Assembly: GCA_015680905.1 (NCBI GenBank)
Contig: CM027384.1
Span: 63,557,001-63,621,000 of the forward strand
DNA length: 64,000 nucleotides
DNA from: Coptis chinensis
Lineage: Eukaryota; Streptophyta; Magnoliopsida; Ranunculales; Ranunculaceae
Direction of reading: 5' to 3'
Part shown: piece after piece, positions 34,380-46,766 of the stretch
How the letters are laid out: each line of letters begins with the position of its first letter
Numbering within the stretch: the stretch's first letter is position 1
Translations under genes and position numbers: made by a program
The notes under the pieces: model-generated
The model's input: only the letters and a program-made list of their open reading frames with translations
Told to the model about the DNA's origin: nothing
Databases searched by the model: none

Positions 34380-35863
34380 TGATAAGTGCTCAAAAAGTGC
34401 TTTTTAACCCTCGATTATGCCTCTTGTTTAGCCATCTTAGTGGACTAATAGTGTTTGTAAGTTATGTTTTATGATTCTATAGGTGAAAGAGAGAGTTTTG
34501 TGGAATATTAGAGAAAAGGGGTAAAATGGAGCAATTCGGAGAATTAAGGATCACATGGGAAGCCCGTGGACAATAATGGAGAAGGCCAAGGAATTGGAGC
34601 TATTAAAGATGCGACTTGGACCTATTTTAAAGCCTATTTGGAAGCCCAAGGCCAAAGGATTTGTTGCTTGGACCAAATCCCGCAAAAGAGGATATAAGGA
34701 TAAAGCAGAAGAGACAAAATAGACTTACGCATCTGGGACGCATGGATCGAGCGTCCATACGCATTGATCGCGTCTGCGACGCATGAATAGTGCGTCTAGA
34801 CACATGGATCGACACTGTAGCCAATTCCTTCTCAGTTTTGGAGACGAAGTTGGACTCTGAAAGAAGTCTATTTGTATTAGGAAACAAATGACGGCTTGGA
34901 ATGCTTCTAGAGCTCATTGTAACCTCTATAAATAGAGGACCTAATGCCTCATGTAATTTGCCAATTCACTTATACTCTTGTCTCCAGAACTTGAGGCGGA
35001 GAGAGATTAATAATAAAAGATCGATTTTAACTAGTTGAGTCTTAATAAATTAGTCTTTCTAGTCTTATGTTCTTCGACTCTTCTTCTTCTTCTCGTTCTT
35101 CCTTCTTTATGGAAGGCTAATCTTCTCCTTCAAGGGAGAAGATGAAGCCAGTGCTTAAGGTTTAATGATTCTTCTGGTTCATGGTGTTCTTCAATCAAGT
35201 TAGTTCTTTATGTTTTTAATTATTAGTTTCATTGCCCAGACCAGGGGATGGAAGTATAGATTAAAGTTTTTCTTTATTGCAATTGAATATAATGCTAGAA
35301 TAGGGTTTTATTTATTGTAATTGAATATTATACTATTATTCTCTACTTTTCTTCTAGTTGTGTATTGTTTTAGAGTAAGGGAAGTATTCCTTGTGTTTGC
35401 CTTAGATGGTGATTCATTGAATAGCTATCCAAGCTAATATAAAAGGAAAGAAGATACTAGTAACATGAACATAGGAACAACCTTAAGTAGAGTTATTCGT
35501 TAACGATGTTTCGTCTAAGAGGGCATCGGTACTCGCTCGATTGCCTAATTGTAGTCTACTTGTGAGAACAACCATGAAGCAAAAGGTCATTGAATCAAAA
35601 ATATTGGTGGATTCTAATCTCTTGAATTCCTTCTCTTATAAATTCTCAATAGTTTAGTTTAGTTTAGTTTAGCATTAGAATCTACAATATCTATAATAAT
35701 CCTTCATATAAACATATACTTAAAAGTGGAACGATACCCTACTCATCCTTTACTTATTGAGGGATAATTAGGTTTTGATACGCTTCTATTTTGTTCAACG
35801 ACCATCATTTATCTACATCATCCATATACCATCTCATCTACATACATAAAAAGAAGCTTGTCA
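34380..35863 (+). repeat. 5' LTR of element B
   Basis: 1484 bp. TATA box in CTCTATAAATAGAGG (34924-34938). About 120-200 bp upstream of it lies a CpG-rich inverted-repeat cluster (34727-34813). Confidence 0.94.
34727..34813 (+). repeat. CpG-rich inverted repeats in element B 5' LTR
   Basis: Alternating gcatctgggacgc and gagcgtcc/acgcatt phrases form two tandem imperfect hairpins. The 3' LTR copy (41857-41943) keeps cleaner arms: gcgtctgggacgc pairs with gcgtccagacgc. Located upstream of the TATA box, so a regulatory role or methylation target is plausible. Confidence 0.7.
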
Positions 35864-36461
35864 AATGGCTCCGCTGCCGTTTTAAGTTGTTTATGTTTAA
35901 CGTTTTCTTTCAAGATTAGAATTTTGGATATTGAGGTAATTTTAGCCGCATCATCCATCCTTTTAAGAAAGAAAGAAGCTTGAAGAACATCTTGAAGACA
36001 AGATCTACCATCCAGGTTAGTCGAATCTTCATTCTTTTTATTTCATTATTAGTATAGTTGCATCGTAGTTTAGTTTTATTACTTTCTTAGTATAGTTACA
36101 TCATAGTTTAGTTTTATTGCTTTCTAGTATAATTGCATTTAAGACTTTTTCAACAATTGAAGTTGTAAGCCACCACAGCGAAACATCAAACTCTATTGTT
36201 TCTTGTCTGAATCTTGACAAACGGACTATCGTCTGTGGGTTGTGGTACTTAAGCAATCCAAGTGATTCACCATAACCCTAGAAGAGACAGCTTTAGACAA
36301 CGGGCGAGATACTAGCTGCAAAGTCCAACCCAGTTGAAGGAAAGTAGTTTTGCATATTAGTATAATTTAGAATAGTTGCATATTAGTTTAATTGCATTCA
36401 AGCATAGTAGGATAGTTTTCATCATCTTCGCATAGCAAGAATACTAGACAGGATTGATACA
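35864..36461 (+). other. Element B leader with PBS
   Basis: Starts with AA then PBS TGGCTCCGCTGCC at 35866-35878, followed by a 580-nt non-coding leader containing repeated tagtttagttttat phrases (36060-36115). PBS type (TGGCGCCG-like) is that of the Athila/Calypso group. Confidence 0.8.
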
Positions 36462-37786
36462 ATGGCCGAACGCAATGATGGAGGTGTTACGGAACCCAAT
36501 AATCCTAAAGCTATCCCACCCATGCAAGCACAGCAGAGGAAGAAGCTGAGCGATTTCTATTCGCCAATCATTGGAGACCCACCCAGCAGTATTGTTTTTC
36601 CAGAGACAGAAGCTAACCAGTTTGAACTTAGAACATCAGTAGTCTCTATGCTTCCAAAGTTCAATGGTTTAGACAATGTTCAGCCATATGTTCACATGAA
36701 CAAATTTCTATCAGTCCTCAGAACTTTCAAGAACTAGAATATCAAAGATAAGAGTATCAAGTTGATTCTTTTTCCGCTCTCACTTGAAGGTAAAGCCTTT
36801 GAATGGTTAACTGCACAGCCAATCAATTCAATAGATAACTGGGAGAAGTTGAGAACGAAGTTTATGAACAAGTTCTACCCACCCCAGAAGACAGATACCA
36901 TGCAGGAAGCCATCAACAATTTCAAAGGGAAGGTGACTGAAGAATATCATCAAAGCTGGGAGAAATTCAATAATCTGCTAGTCTCATGTCCACATCATGG
37001 ATACGACAAGAGCACACCGACTCATTTTTTCTATCGAGGACTCTCGATGATGAACAAGCAGATGAAACAGTCAATGCACAAAGGCAAGTTTACATCAATG
37101 GATGGAAAGGAAGCTTACAACTTTCTCGAGAATTTAGCTGAAGAAACACAACAATGGACTACTAGCAACAAGGATGTCGCTAGCATGGAGGGGGAGCCAA
37201 AGTAATTTGGTTACCAAGCACATGAACAAGCAGATCAAGAACTGAAGTTTACATTGGCCAGCCTGGCCATCAGCATTGAACCTTTGAGTAAGAAATTCAA
37301 TCAGTTCTCCATGAATCCCTCCAAGATCAATAAGTCTCAAGCTAAATCTCTCCCAGTCATGTAAGCTAGCCAATACTGCGAAGTCTGTTCGGACGCTTCT
37401 CATGCAACTCTAGAATGTCCTGGTTACTATCAACATGCATCAGTTGGAGAGTACAATGTGAACTCATTTCAGAGGCCCAACCAAAGTGGTAATAACTTTT
37501 AAGGTAATTATTGGAGACAGAACGTTAGACCCCCAGGTTCTCAAGATCAAAGTTATATTCCACAGATAAGTCAAGCTTCACAGTTGGTTCCTCAACAACA
37601 ATTATACTCTCAGCAGAATTCCAATACAAGTGGAGAGTTAGTGCCTGATCCTAGGAGAAATTATACCACACCTGCCAACCTGGAGAATGCTATTACTTTG
37701 CTATCACAGAAAAATCAGAAGTTTGAAAGTGTTCTAGAGCTTCTTGCATAGTCTCAGCTCAATCTCACGCAAGTCAATGTTCTAGA
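36462..37786 (+). pseudogene. Element B gag
   Basis: Starts MAERNDGGVTEPNNPKAIPP; retrotransposon gag core FNGLDNVQPYVHMNKFL, in-frame TAG at 36735, then FPLSLEGKAFEWLTAQPIN, EKLRTKFMNKFYPPQKT and LVSCPHHGYDKSTPTHFFYR. After a stop (37203-37205) a knuckle-like motif follows (CEVCSDASHATLECPGYY; His replaced in spacing typical of Athila gag), then a Gln/Asn-rich segment. Capsid/nucleocapsid function inferred from family. Stops prevent expression from this copy. Confidence 0.88.
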
Positions 37787-38980
37787 ATGGAGTCTCTAGA
37801 GGCTAAGGTCGACCAACTCACCACTGCTTTGTCTGTAAAGACACAAGCCACTCAACCTAGCTTATTGGAACCAATATCGAAGAGTGAAGATGTATGCCAC
37901 ATTGGGACAAGTGCTAGTACTGATCACCTCCATGATCATGTCAGCTCAGTTATTACTCTCAGATTAGGATTGAAGATAGACAACAAGGTTGACTTACCTT
38001 CTCATGATGACATTGCTACAGAGCAATCGGTCAAGATTTCAAATGAAGATCGAAAGGAAGTGGGAGAAATCCTTTCAACTCCTATTTGTCAAGAAAACCA
38101 AGACAAGATATGCAAGAATGCCAAAGAGAAAAAAGAGCAGACATATGTTGATGTGTTTGTACCCAAGGCACCTTTTCCTATGTTTTTTGCTCAAAGCAAA
38201 AAGGACAAGCAATTTTTAGAGATGAAGGAGGCATTTGAGAAAGATAACATCAATATACCATTTCTCAAAGCGATCAAGCAGTTGCCATCATATGCCAAAT
38301 TCTTGAAGGATGCATGCAACATAAAAAGAAGTACTCATGTTCCAAAGCGAGCATTTCTAGCTGGACAAACAACATCTATTATCCATTAGCAAGCTCCAGT
38401 CAAGCTCAAAGATCCAGGAAGTCCTACAATATCATGCAAGATAGGAGAAAAATTCACGAGTAATGCTCTTTTAGACTGTGGTGCTAGTGTTAATCTCTTG
38501 CCATATCATGTGTACTAAGCGTTGGGCCTAGTGAACCTAAAGCCTACACAAGTCAAATTGAAGTTAGCTGACCGCTCTACCAAGATTCCCAGAGGCATAG
38601 TTGAGGATGTTCTTGTTCAAGTAGCCGATTTCTATTATCCAATGGATTTCATTGTGATATACACCAAGGAGGCCTTTGATAAAATTCCAATTATTCTAGG
38701 CCGACCTTTCCTCGCTACCGCAAAAGCTTTGATAAATTGTCACAATGGTGAAATAAAGATCAACTTTGGTAAGATGTCCATGGACATAAATATCTTTCAC
38801 CTGTTGCATAAGGATTGTGATGACACCGAAGGTGGAGAGGTGTACTTCCTTGATAGCATGATACAAGAATTCGTCCCATTCGAAGATACAATTGAGAGTG
38901 CTCAATCTACAGAAAACTGTGATGAACCTGAGAACTCCACCACAGAGGCGTTGCTAGCCATGTTCTTGGAATTTCTGTAG
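37787..38980 (+). pseudogene. Element B gag-tail and aspartic protease
   Basis: In another frame than gag: MESLEAKVDQLTTALSVKTQ, then VDVFVPKAPFPMFFAQSKKD and LKAIKQLPSYAKFLKDACN (the Athila-type segment before protease), stop at 38387, and the retropepsin-like domain TISCKIGEKFTSNALLDCGA with active-site DCGA (38474-38485; DSG/DTG in most retropepsins, DLGA typical in Athila), SVNLLPYHVY, stop, LADRSTKIPRGIVEDVLV and IPIILGRPFLATA. Processes the polyprotein in active relatives. The frame ends at 38980 without any reverse transcriptase. Confidence 0.88.
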
Positions 38981-39552
38981 AAAATTCAGGATTTAAGTGA
39001 GCAGAATGGAAAATTGGCAGAGAGAGTATCATACCTTGCCCAAAAAAATTGGATGAACAACAGACTTCTGCCCAAAAAAATCAGTTACTAGATAATCAAC
39101 TTAAATAAGTTTTGGAAAAACAATAGAATCTAGAAACTGAAACGAGCCTTCTGAAGCAGAAAGTGGACCATATTGATAAGAAGCATTGCACTGTTGAAGC
39201 CTTTTCTACACCATCATTGTCCGAATGAGAGAAGTATGTGAACCAGTCTACCACCCACCCTGAGCGCAGTCAGCCAGACATCCATTATCATCACTGTGGT
39301 GGTAAAGGGCACATCAGATACTATTGTCCTGTTAAAAAGAAAGATTTTTGTCAATCTTCTACACAGAGGAACCACAAGGCCTATCACATAATTATCAGGC
39401 CTGAAATAGTTCAAGGTAGAAAAGCAACTTCACCAGCAATCTTTCCAGCATATCAAGAAGTATTTTTGACAACCCACAAGGTGAGACCTCCTCGTCCTCC
39501 AAACATTAGTCAGATTTGGGTAAGAAAATCTGATCTCCTCACTCCAAATTGA
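38981..39552 (+). pseudogene. Element B coiled-coil plus zinc-knuckle segment
   Basis: After the protease the reading continues as a Gln/Leu-rich heptad region (KIQDLSEQNGKLAERVSYLA, QLLDNQLK, LKQKVDHIDKKH) with stops, then HHCGGKGHIRYYCPVKKKDF (knuckle with the first Cys codon now TAT) and ends RPPRPPNISQIWVRKSDLL, TPN stop at 39550. The knuckle-to-IWVRK layout resembles zinc-knuckle regions of plant Ty1/copia-like gag proteins, not of gypsy pol. So RT is replaced by a foreign-looking RNA-binding module. Identity is by pattern only. Confidence 0.6.
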
Positions 39553-41509
39553 TAATGTATGATATATAGTCTTAGGGATCTGACTTACAAAGACCTAACA
39601 AAAAAAAAAAAAAATCTTGGTAAAAGGAAATGTTCTTATTTTTTGGATTAATTTTGGTATTCGGCATTAATGGTAACATCTTCCCTTTTTCTCATTCATT
39701 TCATTTACTTAGTTTCTATACATTGAGGATAATACATATGTTAAGTTGGGGGAGGGTGTACTTGAGAAGTACTTGAGAAATGAATTTCGAAAATTAGTTT
39801 TCAAAAACAAAAATATTTTTGTTTCTATACCAGTAGCATGAGAAAAATGAATTTTAATGATGAGTCTGGGATATAGATTCTATACTGCTTAGTGTTGAGT
39901 TTGATAGATAGTTGATATTGTTGATTTTATTACCACTTAGACTATTTATTATGCTTGGACATAGTTCTTGTTGATAGAATTCTTTATCAAGGCACCACCA
40001 TAGTACTTGGTCAGTTTTGTGTACTTGTGCTAGAAGAGAGATTTAAACCCCTAGTAAACTGGAAGTAGAATTTTAAGACTTAGCCCATGAGACTTGCGCA
40101 TTATACCCATTCTTTGGAGAGTTCTTACGAAAAATCCGAGTCTTAGTGACTCAACATCTTTCAGTTCTTTATGTCGTTGTAATATAGTCTCATTATTTGT
40201 TGATTTGGTTAATCACGAAGTGACATCAACTGGGGAGATAGCCATTAGGTCTTGTAGTCTATTTGAAACAGAGTATCGTACTGATAAGTCAAGTAGTGAA
40301 CCCATTCAGCTTTTATCCCACCTAGTAGGACCATCATGTTAAACCCTTTTGAGCCTTACAATAAGCCATTTTCTTTCATAAAACCCTTTACCCTTTACCC
40401 AACTCCAGACATTTATCAGCCATACCCATATGTTTATGAGAATATGAGGGGCACAAAGAGGAAGAAATAGCACAAAAAGAAGATTACAAGGAAATACCAG
40501 AGAGATACAATGAAGACCATCATTCTGTTCTAAGTGAAAGAAGCTAGTAGAAAACAAGCATATCCAGTACTAATCAAGGATATACCACTGAGCTAAAAAA
40601 AAAAAGAAAAAAAGAAGAAGAAGAAGTTGAACATAATGGATGGAAAAGCTAAGACAAAGGAAGAATTTTCTCTGCAATACAAAATTTGAAGAAATCTTCC
40701 AAATAATGAAGCAAAACCCTTAGTATTTTTCAGAAACAACCTTTGAATCCTTTTTACCTTTCCTTCATAAACCAATACCCAAGCCAAGTTACAACCCATG
40801 ACTTATCATTACAGTATGGTACGAAGTCTAGAATAGGTGAGAGGATGCTAAAGTGAAGGACCCGACACTTCATATGTGATTGACATTCTTTCTATGAGAC
40901 TAATTTCATCTAGAAGTCTGTTTTTCAAGGTAGTATGTGGGATGTTCGTATTCATTATTCTTTTCCCCACATATATGAGGTAAAATAGTAGACCATCTTT
41001 TGAGAGATTCTTTTCTGAGAGTATGACCGGTGAGGATTGAAAGTTGAAATTATCTATCTAAAGGTAAACTAGGGATTCCGTTTCTTGGATAGGGGAGTAT
41101 AGGAGATTGACTAAGTACACACATAAGCCTTGATTGAGAATTTTGTTAATTTTTACTATCTCCCATCATAATCTATGAGTTTTTGCAACAATGTAGTTAG
41201 CAATGGAGACTGTCTATTGGAGTAAGCACTAAGTGGGTAAGGAATTTCTCTCTCTAAAAAATACTATCATTCTTAAACATATTATTGATTGATTTTGTGG
41301 GTATATCACTTGAAAACCCTCACGAGACTATAACTCGTCCTTTTTGGGGAACTTAAAGGTTTAAAGCCTTGTTGCATATGGTAAATACAATCACGATGCC
41401 TGCGAAAGTGAGTTAGGATTTTATTTTTCTTATTAGGATGTGATTTTGATCACTTATTTATTTTTTATCTTATTTGTTAAGAGACTAGGAAAAGGCTAGT
41501 TGGGAGTTG
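39553..41509 (+). other. Element B 3' non-coding region
   Basis: Contains the phrase ttgaggataatacatatgtt followed by aagttgggggagggtgtact (39723-39763), a motif commonly seen 3' of pol in plant gypsy elements, AT-rich filler, the conserved stem-loops at 41322-41359 and the PPT. Open frames 40094-40342 and 40339-40799 look like chance. Confidence 0.65.
41322..41359 (+). promoter_or_regulatory. Conserved double stem-loop near 3' LTR (element B)
   Basis: ACGAG/CTCGT around ACTATAA (41322-41338), then arms CCTTTTTG and CTTAAAGG around GGGAA (41339-41359). Six of eight pairs are kept compared with the A, C and E stem, with pairs 3 and 4 changed on both sides. 150 nt before the LTR. Confidence 0.55.
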
Positions 41510-43022
41510 TGATAAGTGCTCAAAAAGTGCTTTTTAACCCTCGATTATGCCTCTTGTTTAGCCATCTTAGTGGACTAATAGTGTTTGTAAGTTATATTTT
41601 ATGATTCTACAGGTGAAAGAGAGAGTTTTGTAGAATATTAGAGAAAAAGGGGTAAAACGGAGCAATTTGGAGTATTAAGGATCACATGGGAAGCCCGTAG
41701 CAATCATGGAGAAGGCCAAGGAATTGGAGCTATTAAAGATGCGACTTGGACCTATTTTAAAGCCTATTTGGAAGCCCAAGGCCAAATGATTCGTTGCTTG
41801 GACCAAAGCCCGCAAAAGAGGATAGAAGGATAGAGCAGAAGAGACAAAATAGACTTACGCGTCTGGGACGCATGGATCGAGCGTCCAGACGCATTGATCG
41901 CGTCTGGGATGCATGAATAGTGCGTCCAGATGCATGGATCGACACTGTAGCCAATTCCTTCTCAGTTTTGGAGACGAAGTTGGACTCTGAAAGAAGTCTA
42001 TTTGTATTAGGAAACAAATGACGGTTTGGAATGCTTATAGAGCTCATTGTAGCCTCTATAAATAGAGGACTTAAGTGCCTCATGTAATTTGCTAATTCAC
42101 TTATACTCTTGTCTCCAAAACTTGAGGCGGAGAGAGATTAATAATAAAAGATCGGTTTTAACTAGCTAAGTCTTAATAAATGAGTCTTTTTAGTCTTATG
42201 TTCTTTGACTCTTCTTCTTCTCATTTTTCCTTCTTTATGGAAGGCTAATCTTCTCCTTCAAAGGAGAAGATGAAGTCGGTGCTTAAGGTTTAATGATTCT
42301 TTTGGTTCATGGTGTTCTTCAATCAGGTTAGTTCTTTATGTTTTTAGTTATTAGTTTCATTGCCCAGACCAGGGGATGGAAGTATAGATTAAGGTTTTTA
42401 TATATGGCAATTGAATATAATGCTAGAATAGGGTTTTATTTATTGTAATTGAATATTATACTATTATTCTCTACTTTTCTTCTAGTTGTGTATTGTTTTA
42501 GAGTAAGGGAAGTATTCTTTGTGTTTGCCTTAGATGGTGATTCATTGAATAGCTATCCAAGCTCACATAAAAGGAAAGAAGATACTAGTAATATGAACAT
42601 AGGAACAACCTTAAGTAGAGTTATTCGTTAACGATATTTCGTCGAAGAGGGCATCGGCACTCGCTCGATTGCCTAATTGTAGTCTACTTGTGAGAATAAC
42701 CATGAAGCAAAAGGTCATTGAATCAAAAATATTGGTGGATTCTAATCTCTTGAATTCCCTCTCTTATAAATTCTCAATAGTTTAGTTTAGTTTCGTATCA
42801 GAATCTACAATATCTATAATAATAGTTTTTAATCCCTCAAACCCCCTTTCCAGTCTTGTCCTTCATATAAACATATACTTAAAAGTGGAACGATACCCTA
42901 CTCATCTTTACTTATTGAGGGATAATTGGATTTTGATATGCTTCTATTTTGTTCAACAACCATCATCTATCTACATCATCCATATACCATCTCATCTACA
43001 TACACAAAAAGAGGCAAGGTCA
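41510..43022 (+). repeat. 3' LTR of element B
   Basis: 1513 bp; longer than the 5' LTR mainly through an extra stretch of about 36 bp near 42823-42858. TATA box at 42057-42064. Few other differences, so B inserted more recently than A, as nesting also requires. Confidence 0.94.
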
Positions 43023-44340
43023 CTTTTAAAGTTTCACAAGCCTGTTTGCAATTATAATTGAAATCAAAGATGGCATCTTTTAAAAGCTGATTAGTTAAAT
43101 ACCTAGCTAATTTTGAAAAATTCTTGATAAAATGCCTATAAAAACCTGCATGGCCTAAAAAGGCTCTAATGTCACGGATATTCCGTGGTATAGATAAAGA
43201 TGCTATTTTATCTAATTTGGCCTTATCTACTTCTATGCCGTCACTAGATACAATATGACTTATCACTATTCCTCTTTTTACCATAAAATAACATTTTTCC
43301 CAATTTAAAACCAGATTCTTCTCCTCACATCGTGTCAATACCTTGGAAATATTAGACAAACATTCACTGAAAAAGTCTCCATAGATAGAAAAATCATCCA
43401 TGAAAACTTCCATGAAGCACTCTACCATGTTACTAAAGATATAAAGCATACACCGTTGAAAGGTACCAGGAACATTACAAAGGCTGAAAGGCATTCGTTT
43501 ATAGGCATATGTTTTGAAAGGACATGTGAAGGTAGTCTTGTCTTGGTCGTCAGGACCGATAATGATATGAAAATAGCCAGAGTAGCCATCTAAAAAACAA
43601 TAATAAGCATGACAAGCTAGACGTTCGAGCATTTGATCTATGAAGGGTAAAAGAATGTGATCCTTTCGTGTCATAGCGTTTAAGTGTCTTTAGTCAATAC
43701 ATATCCTCCATTTCATAGGAACTCAAGTGGAAACATATTCACCCGCAACATTACGCACAATGGTAATCCCCGATTTTTTAGGAACTACGTGAATGGGGCT
43801 TACCCATTCGCTATCGGAGATGGGATATATGATACCAGCATCGATTAACTATAATACGTCTTCTCTGACCACCTCTTTCATGGCAGGGTTCAACCGACGC
43901 TGAGGTTCGCGTGAAGTCTTCGCATTATCTTCCAAATGTATGCGATGTGTGCATACATTAGGGTCAATCCACTTAATGTCATTTAGGGACCAAGCGATCA
44001 CGGAATAATGTTCCCTAATCACCCTAATCAAACGTGCCTCTTCATCAGCAGACAACTGAGAAGATTTGATCACCGGATGACTACCATCCGGATTAAGCTG
44101 GATATATTTCAACTCAGCAAGAAGAGGTTTACGCACAAGGGTGGGAGGAATGGGTAAAAAGGCTTCCTGAGGGTCCTCATCTTGAGTAGTGAAGACTTGT
44201 TTAGGTAAGAGGTTTTCAAACTCGGAAGATGGAGCTATAGAAGGATCTAAGATAGGAGTAGACTCGAAAAGGGCGTTGACTTCCTCTACGTAGGAGTCGT
44301 CGTCGAAGTCGAAACTTTCGAAGGAAAGGAATTGGTACAT
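43023..44340 (-). pseudogene. Element A reverse transcriptase
   Basis: Copies RNA into cDNA. Sense order: HIHLEDNAKTSREPQRRLNP, AGIIYPISDSEWVSPIHVVP, a stop, WRICID, stop, then from ATG 43674 CFLDGYSGYFHIIIGPDDQ, FKTYAYKRMPFSLCNVPGTF and the catalytic EVFMDDFSIYG (FMDD for the usual YVDD/FVDD), then DIRAFLGHAGFYRHFIKNFS. The coding ends at 43023 at the element B insertion; the last codons of the apparent open frame down to 42976 are LTR sequence of B. At least three in-frame stops upstream of the core. Confidence 0.93.
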
Positions 44341-44426
44341 CTGATTCTTTGAAATGTGTTGTTGAAATAATCTTGAGCTAAGCTCTCGATCATGCTAACT
44401 TCTCCATCGATAGTTGTATCGGGTAA

Positions 44427-45372
44427 CTATTGCATCATTTTGAAAATATTTACCTCCACAGAAAGATGACCAAAGGACATAGACATTGAACCATCGCGAC
44501 ATTTTATGAGCGCGTTAGCAGTTGCCAAGAATAGGAACAGAGTTGTTAACGACTTCTGTGTCGAGGATAACGAAGTCTGCTGGGTAGTAAAAATCTTGAA
44601 CTTTAACCAGGACGTTTTCAACCACACCCTTAGAATACTTAATAGAACGATCAGCTAATTGTAACGTCATTTTAGTTGGTTGCATTTCTTGTTGACCTAT
44701 TTGTTTATATAGATAATAAGGGAGTAAGTTAACACTCATTCCCAGGTCTAATAGAGCAGTTGTCGTGTGGGTATCCCCTAAGGTGCATTGTATAGTAGGA
44801 CGACCAGGGTCCTTGTACTTAACGATTCCATTATGTTCTGATAATGTTGGAAACTGTTCAGTTAGAAAGGAGTCTTTTGGAATATTTGTTTTCCACCTAG
44901 TAGTGCACAACTCTTTTAGAAACTTAGCATGTTGTGGTAATTTTTTAATAGCTTCAAGAAAAGATTGGTTTATCATTAGATTTTGAAAAACTTCCCTAAT
45001 CTCGTCAAAATTTGTATCCTTGTTTAACTTGGCTAGTCTCTGGGGAAACAGTGGGTTCTCTCTATATTTAGCATATGGATCAATAGGAGTTTTAACCTTG
45101 GCCACTCTCCTCTTGGGTTGTGGTTTAACTGGTACCTCTACATGAGTAGGATCTTCAGTTTCTATATCGGTATCTAGTAATTTTTCATTTTCAACGGCCA
45201 ATGGTGGTGTATTAATGGGCCTAGTTATGGCGTTATCAACCACTCTGCCAGAACGGAGAGTGGTGATGGCATTTAACTCACCTACATTTAAGTTTTCATT
45301 ACTAGTTTTACCGATTACTTCAAAGGATATGTTTGACATTTTAGGATTAGGTATAGCTTGAACTGGAAACAC
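44427..45372 (-). pseudogene. Element A gag tail and protease
   Basis: Sense: VGELNAITTLRSGRVVDNAI (Athila-type ITLRSG motif), RVAKVKTPIDPYAKYRENPL, FLEAIKKLPQHAKFLKELCT, then the retropepsin-like region TTTALLDLGMSVNLLPYYLY with active-site DLGM (DLGA expected, so the small residue after Gly is changed), LADRSIKYSKGVVENVLVKV, SVPILG. A frameshift near 44520 moves the end (ATANALIKCRDGSM) to another frame. Confidence 0.9.
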
Positions 45373-45599
45373 ACTTTTTGGTTGGGCTTTCTCTTGGGTT
45401 AACTGTTGTATGGAATGATCAATGGATTATAAAATCTGTTGGTTAGCTTACATGTAGGCTTCGAAATGATCCAGTTGTGAAGGTGTAGTGGCCACAAGTG
45501 GTGTGACTGGAACTATCTCACGTTGATTATTAACGGGTGGGTTATGATAGTTGTTATTAACCAGGACGATACCTCTATTATTATTATTATAATTATTAT

Positions 45600-46766
45600 A
45601 ATGATTATAATTCTCTTGTCCTTATCTTGGTAGAGCTTGGTTGTAATTGTTTACTGGCATAACATTTTGATTATTAAACCCCGGAGGTATAACTTGTTGA
45701 TTATTTTGCCAATCGAAGTTGGGGTTTTGTCTCCAAGGTGTGTTAGGTTGGCTATTAATGAAGCAAACATTATCCGGCTGTGATAGTGGTTGTGATAGTT
45801 GTTCATAGACAAGAGGAAAATAGGAGTCGGTATGCTCAAGGCTGTAACAGAAATTACATGGAAGAGAGTTGATGTTCATGACAGGAGTAGGCTTATGTTG
45901 AATAGAAATGGCTTCTACCTTTTTTGTGAGGGATTCGATTAGAGTTCTAAGCTCGGGATCAGTTTTAACCTCAAACATACTGGCAGCCTTAGCTGTGGAA
46001 GAAGAATTAGCGGAGCGGGGGATGTCATTACCCCTAGTTATTATTATGCTTAGATTGATCTTCTAAAAACCTATAAGCCTCTGAGGCTCCTTTAATAAGG
46101 AAACAAACCCCCATCATTATATCAAGAACCTTTTTATGATGATGTAAAAGCCATTTGTAAAAGGCACGAACAAGTATGTCTTTCGCAAGGTTATGATGCG
46201 GACACTCGAAGAGAAGATCGGTGAAATGATTCCAGGCCTCTGAAATGGATTTATGAGAATTCTAGTGGAAGAAATGAATCTTTTGAAGCATTTCATCTAT
46301 CTTCAGTGGTGGGTAAAACTGTTCCATGAACAATTGAACAAGTTTGGCCCATGAGTCCACAAAATTAGGCGTTTGGGCAGTTAACTAAGATGTAGCCTTA
46401 TCGGCTAGGGTGAAAGGAAACACCCTTAGTTTAATTTGTTCCGAACCTATGGTAGGATGATGAAATGTGGTAAGAACTTGTTCAATCCTACGCATATGCT
46501 GATAAGGCTTCTCGTGGTTTAACCCATGAAAAATCGGTAACAAATTAAATATATTTGGGGAAATTCTAAAAATCCCCCACTGGGTCTGCAAGAACGATGT
46601 ATGACTTAGGGCTATCATTTAGGGCTTTGTAAAAATCAGAGAGAAGAGTCTCTGTTTCGTCAGCCATTGATGCAGGTGTAGTGTGTGATATTCTAGATAG
46701 GCGTGTGCGTTGATGTTTACGATAGATAATGTTAGATGGTTTACTCTTACCGGACCTTAATCTCAT
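45600..46766 (-). pseudogene. Element A gag
   Basis: ATG 46766 (MRLRSGKSKPSNIIYRKHQ), then gag core after a frameshift (IFHGLNHEKPYQHMRRIEQV, KLRVFPFTLADKATS, LVQLFMEQFYPPLKIDEML, ECPHHNLAKDILVRAFYKWL) and, in a third frame, MFEVKTDPELRTLIESLTKK with an altered knuckle CNFCYSLEHTDSYFP lacking the last Cys, followed by an Asn/Gln-rich segment. Three frames plus stops make it inactive. Confidence 0.88.

Larger units (their letters stand above)
34380..43022 (+). mobile_element. Element B: 8.6-kb non-autonomous gypsy-type LTR element nested in A
   Basis: LTRs 34380-35863 and 41510-43022 (TGATAAG...GTCA), TSD ctttt (34375-34379, 43023-43027). PBS TGGCTCCGCTGCC at 35866; purine tract ggctagttgggagttg before the 3' LTR. 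The interior codes for gag, protease and a coiled-coil/zinc-knuckle region, but no RT, RNase H or integrase. It splits the RT/RNase H boundary of element A. Its 3' non-coding region is related to A, C and E, so it probably uses the machinery of such partners. Confidence 0.95.

Noticed and set aside
36462..38980. Functional gag-protease gene in element B
   Set aside because: At least four in-frame stops and one frameshift; only pseudogene status can be supported.
42976..43022. Last 16 codons of the open RT frame as part of RT
   Set aside because: They are translated from the 3' LTR of element B, beyond the TSD ctttt; native RT coding resumes at 34379.
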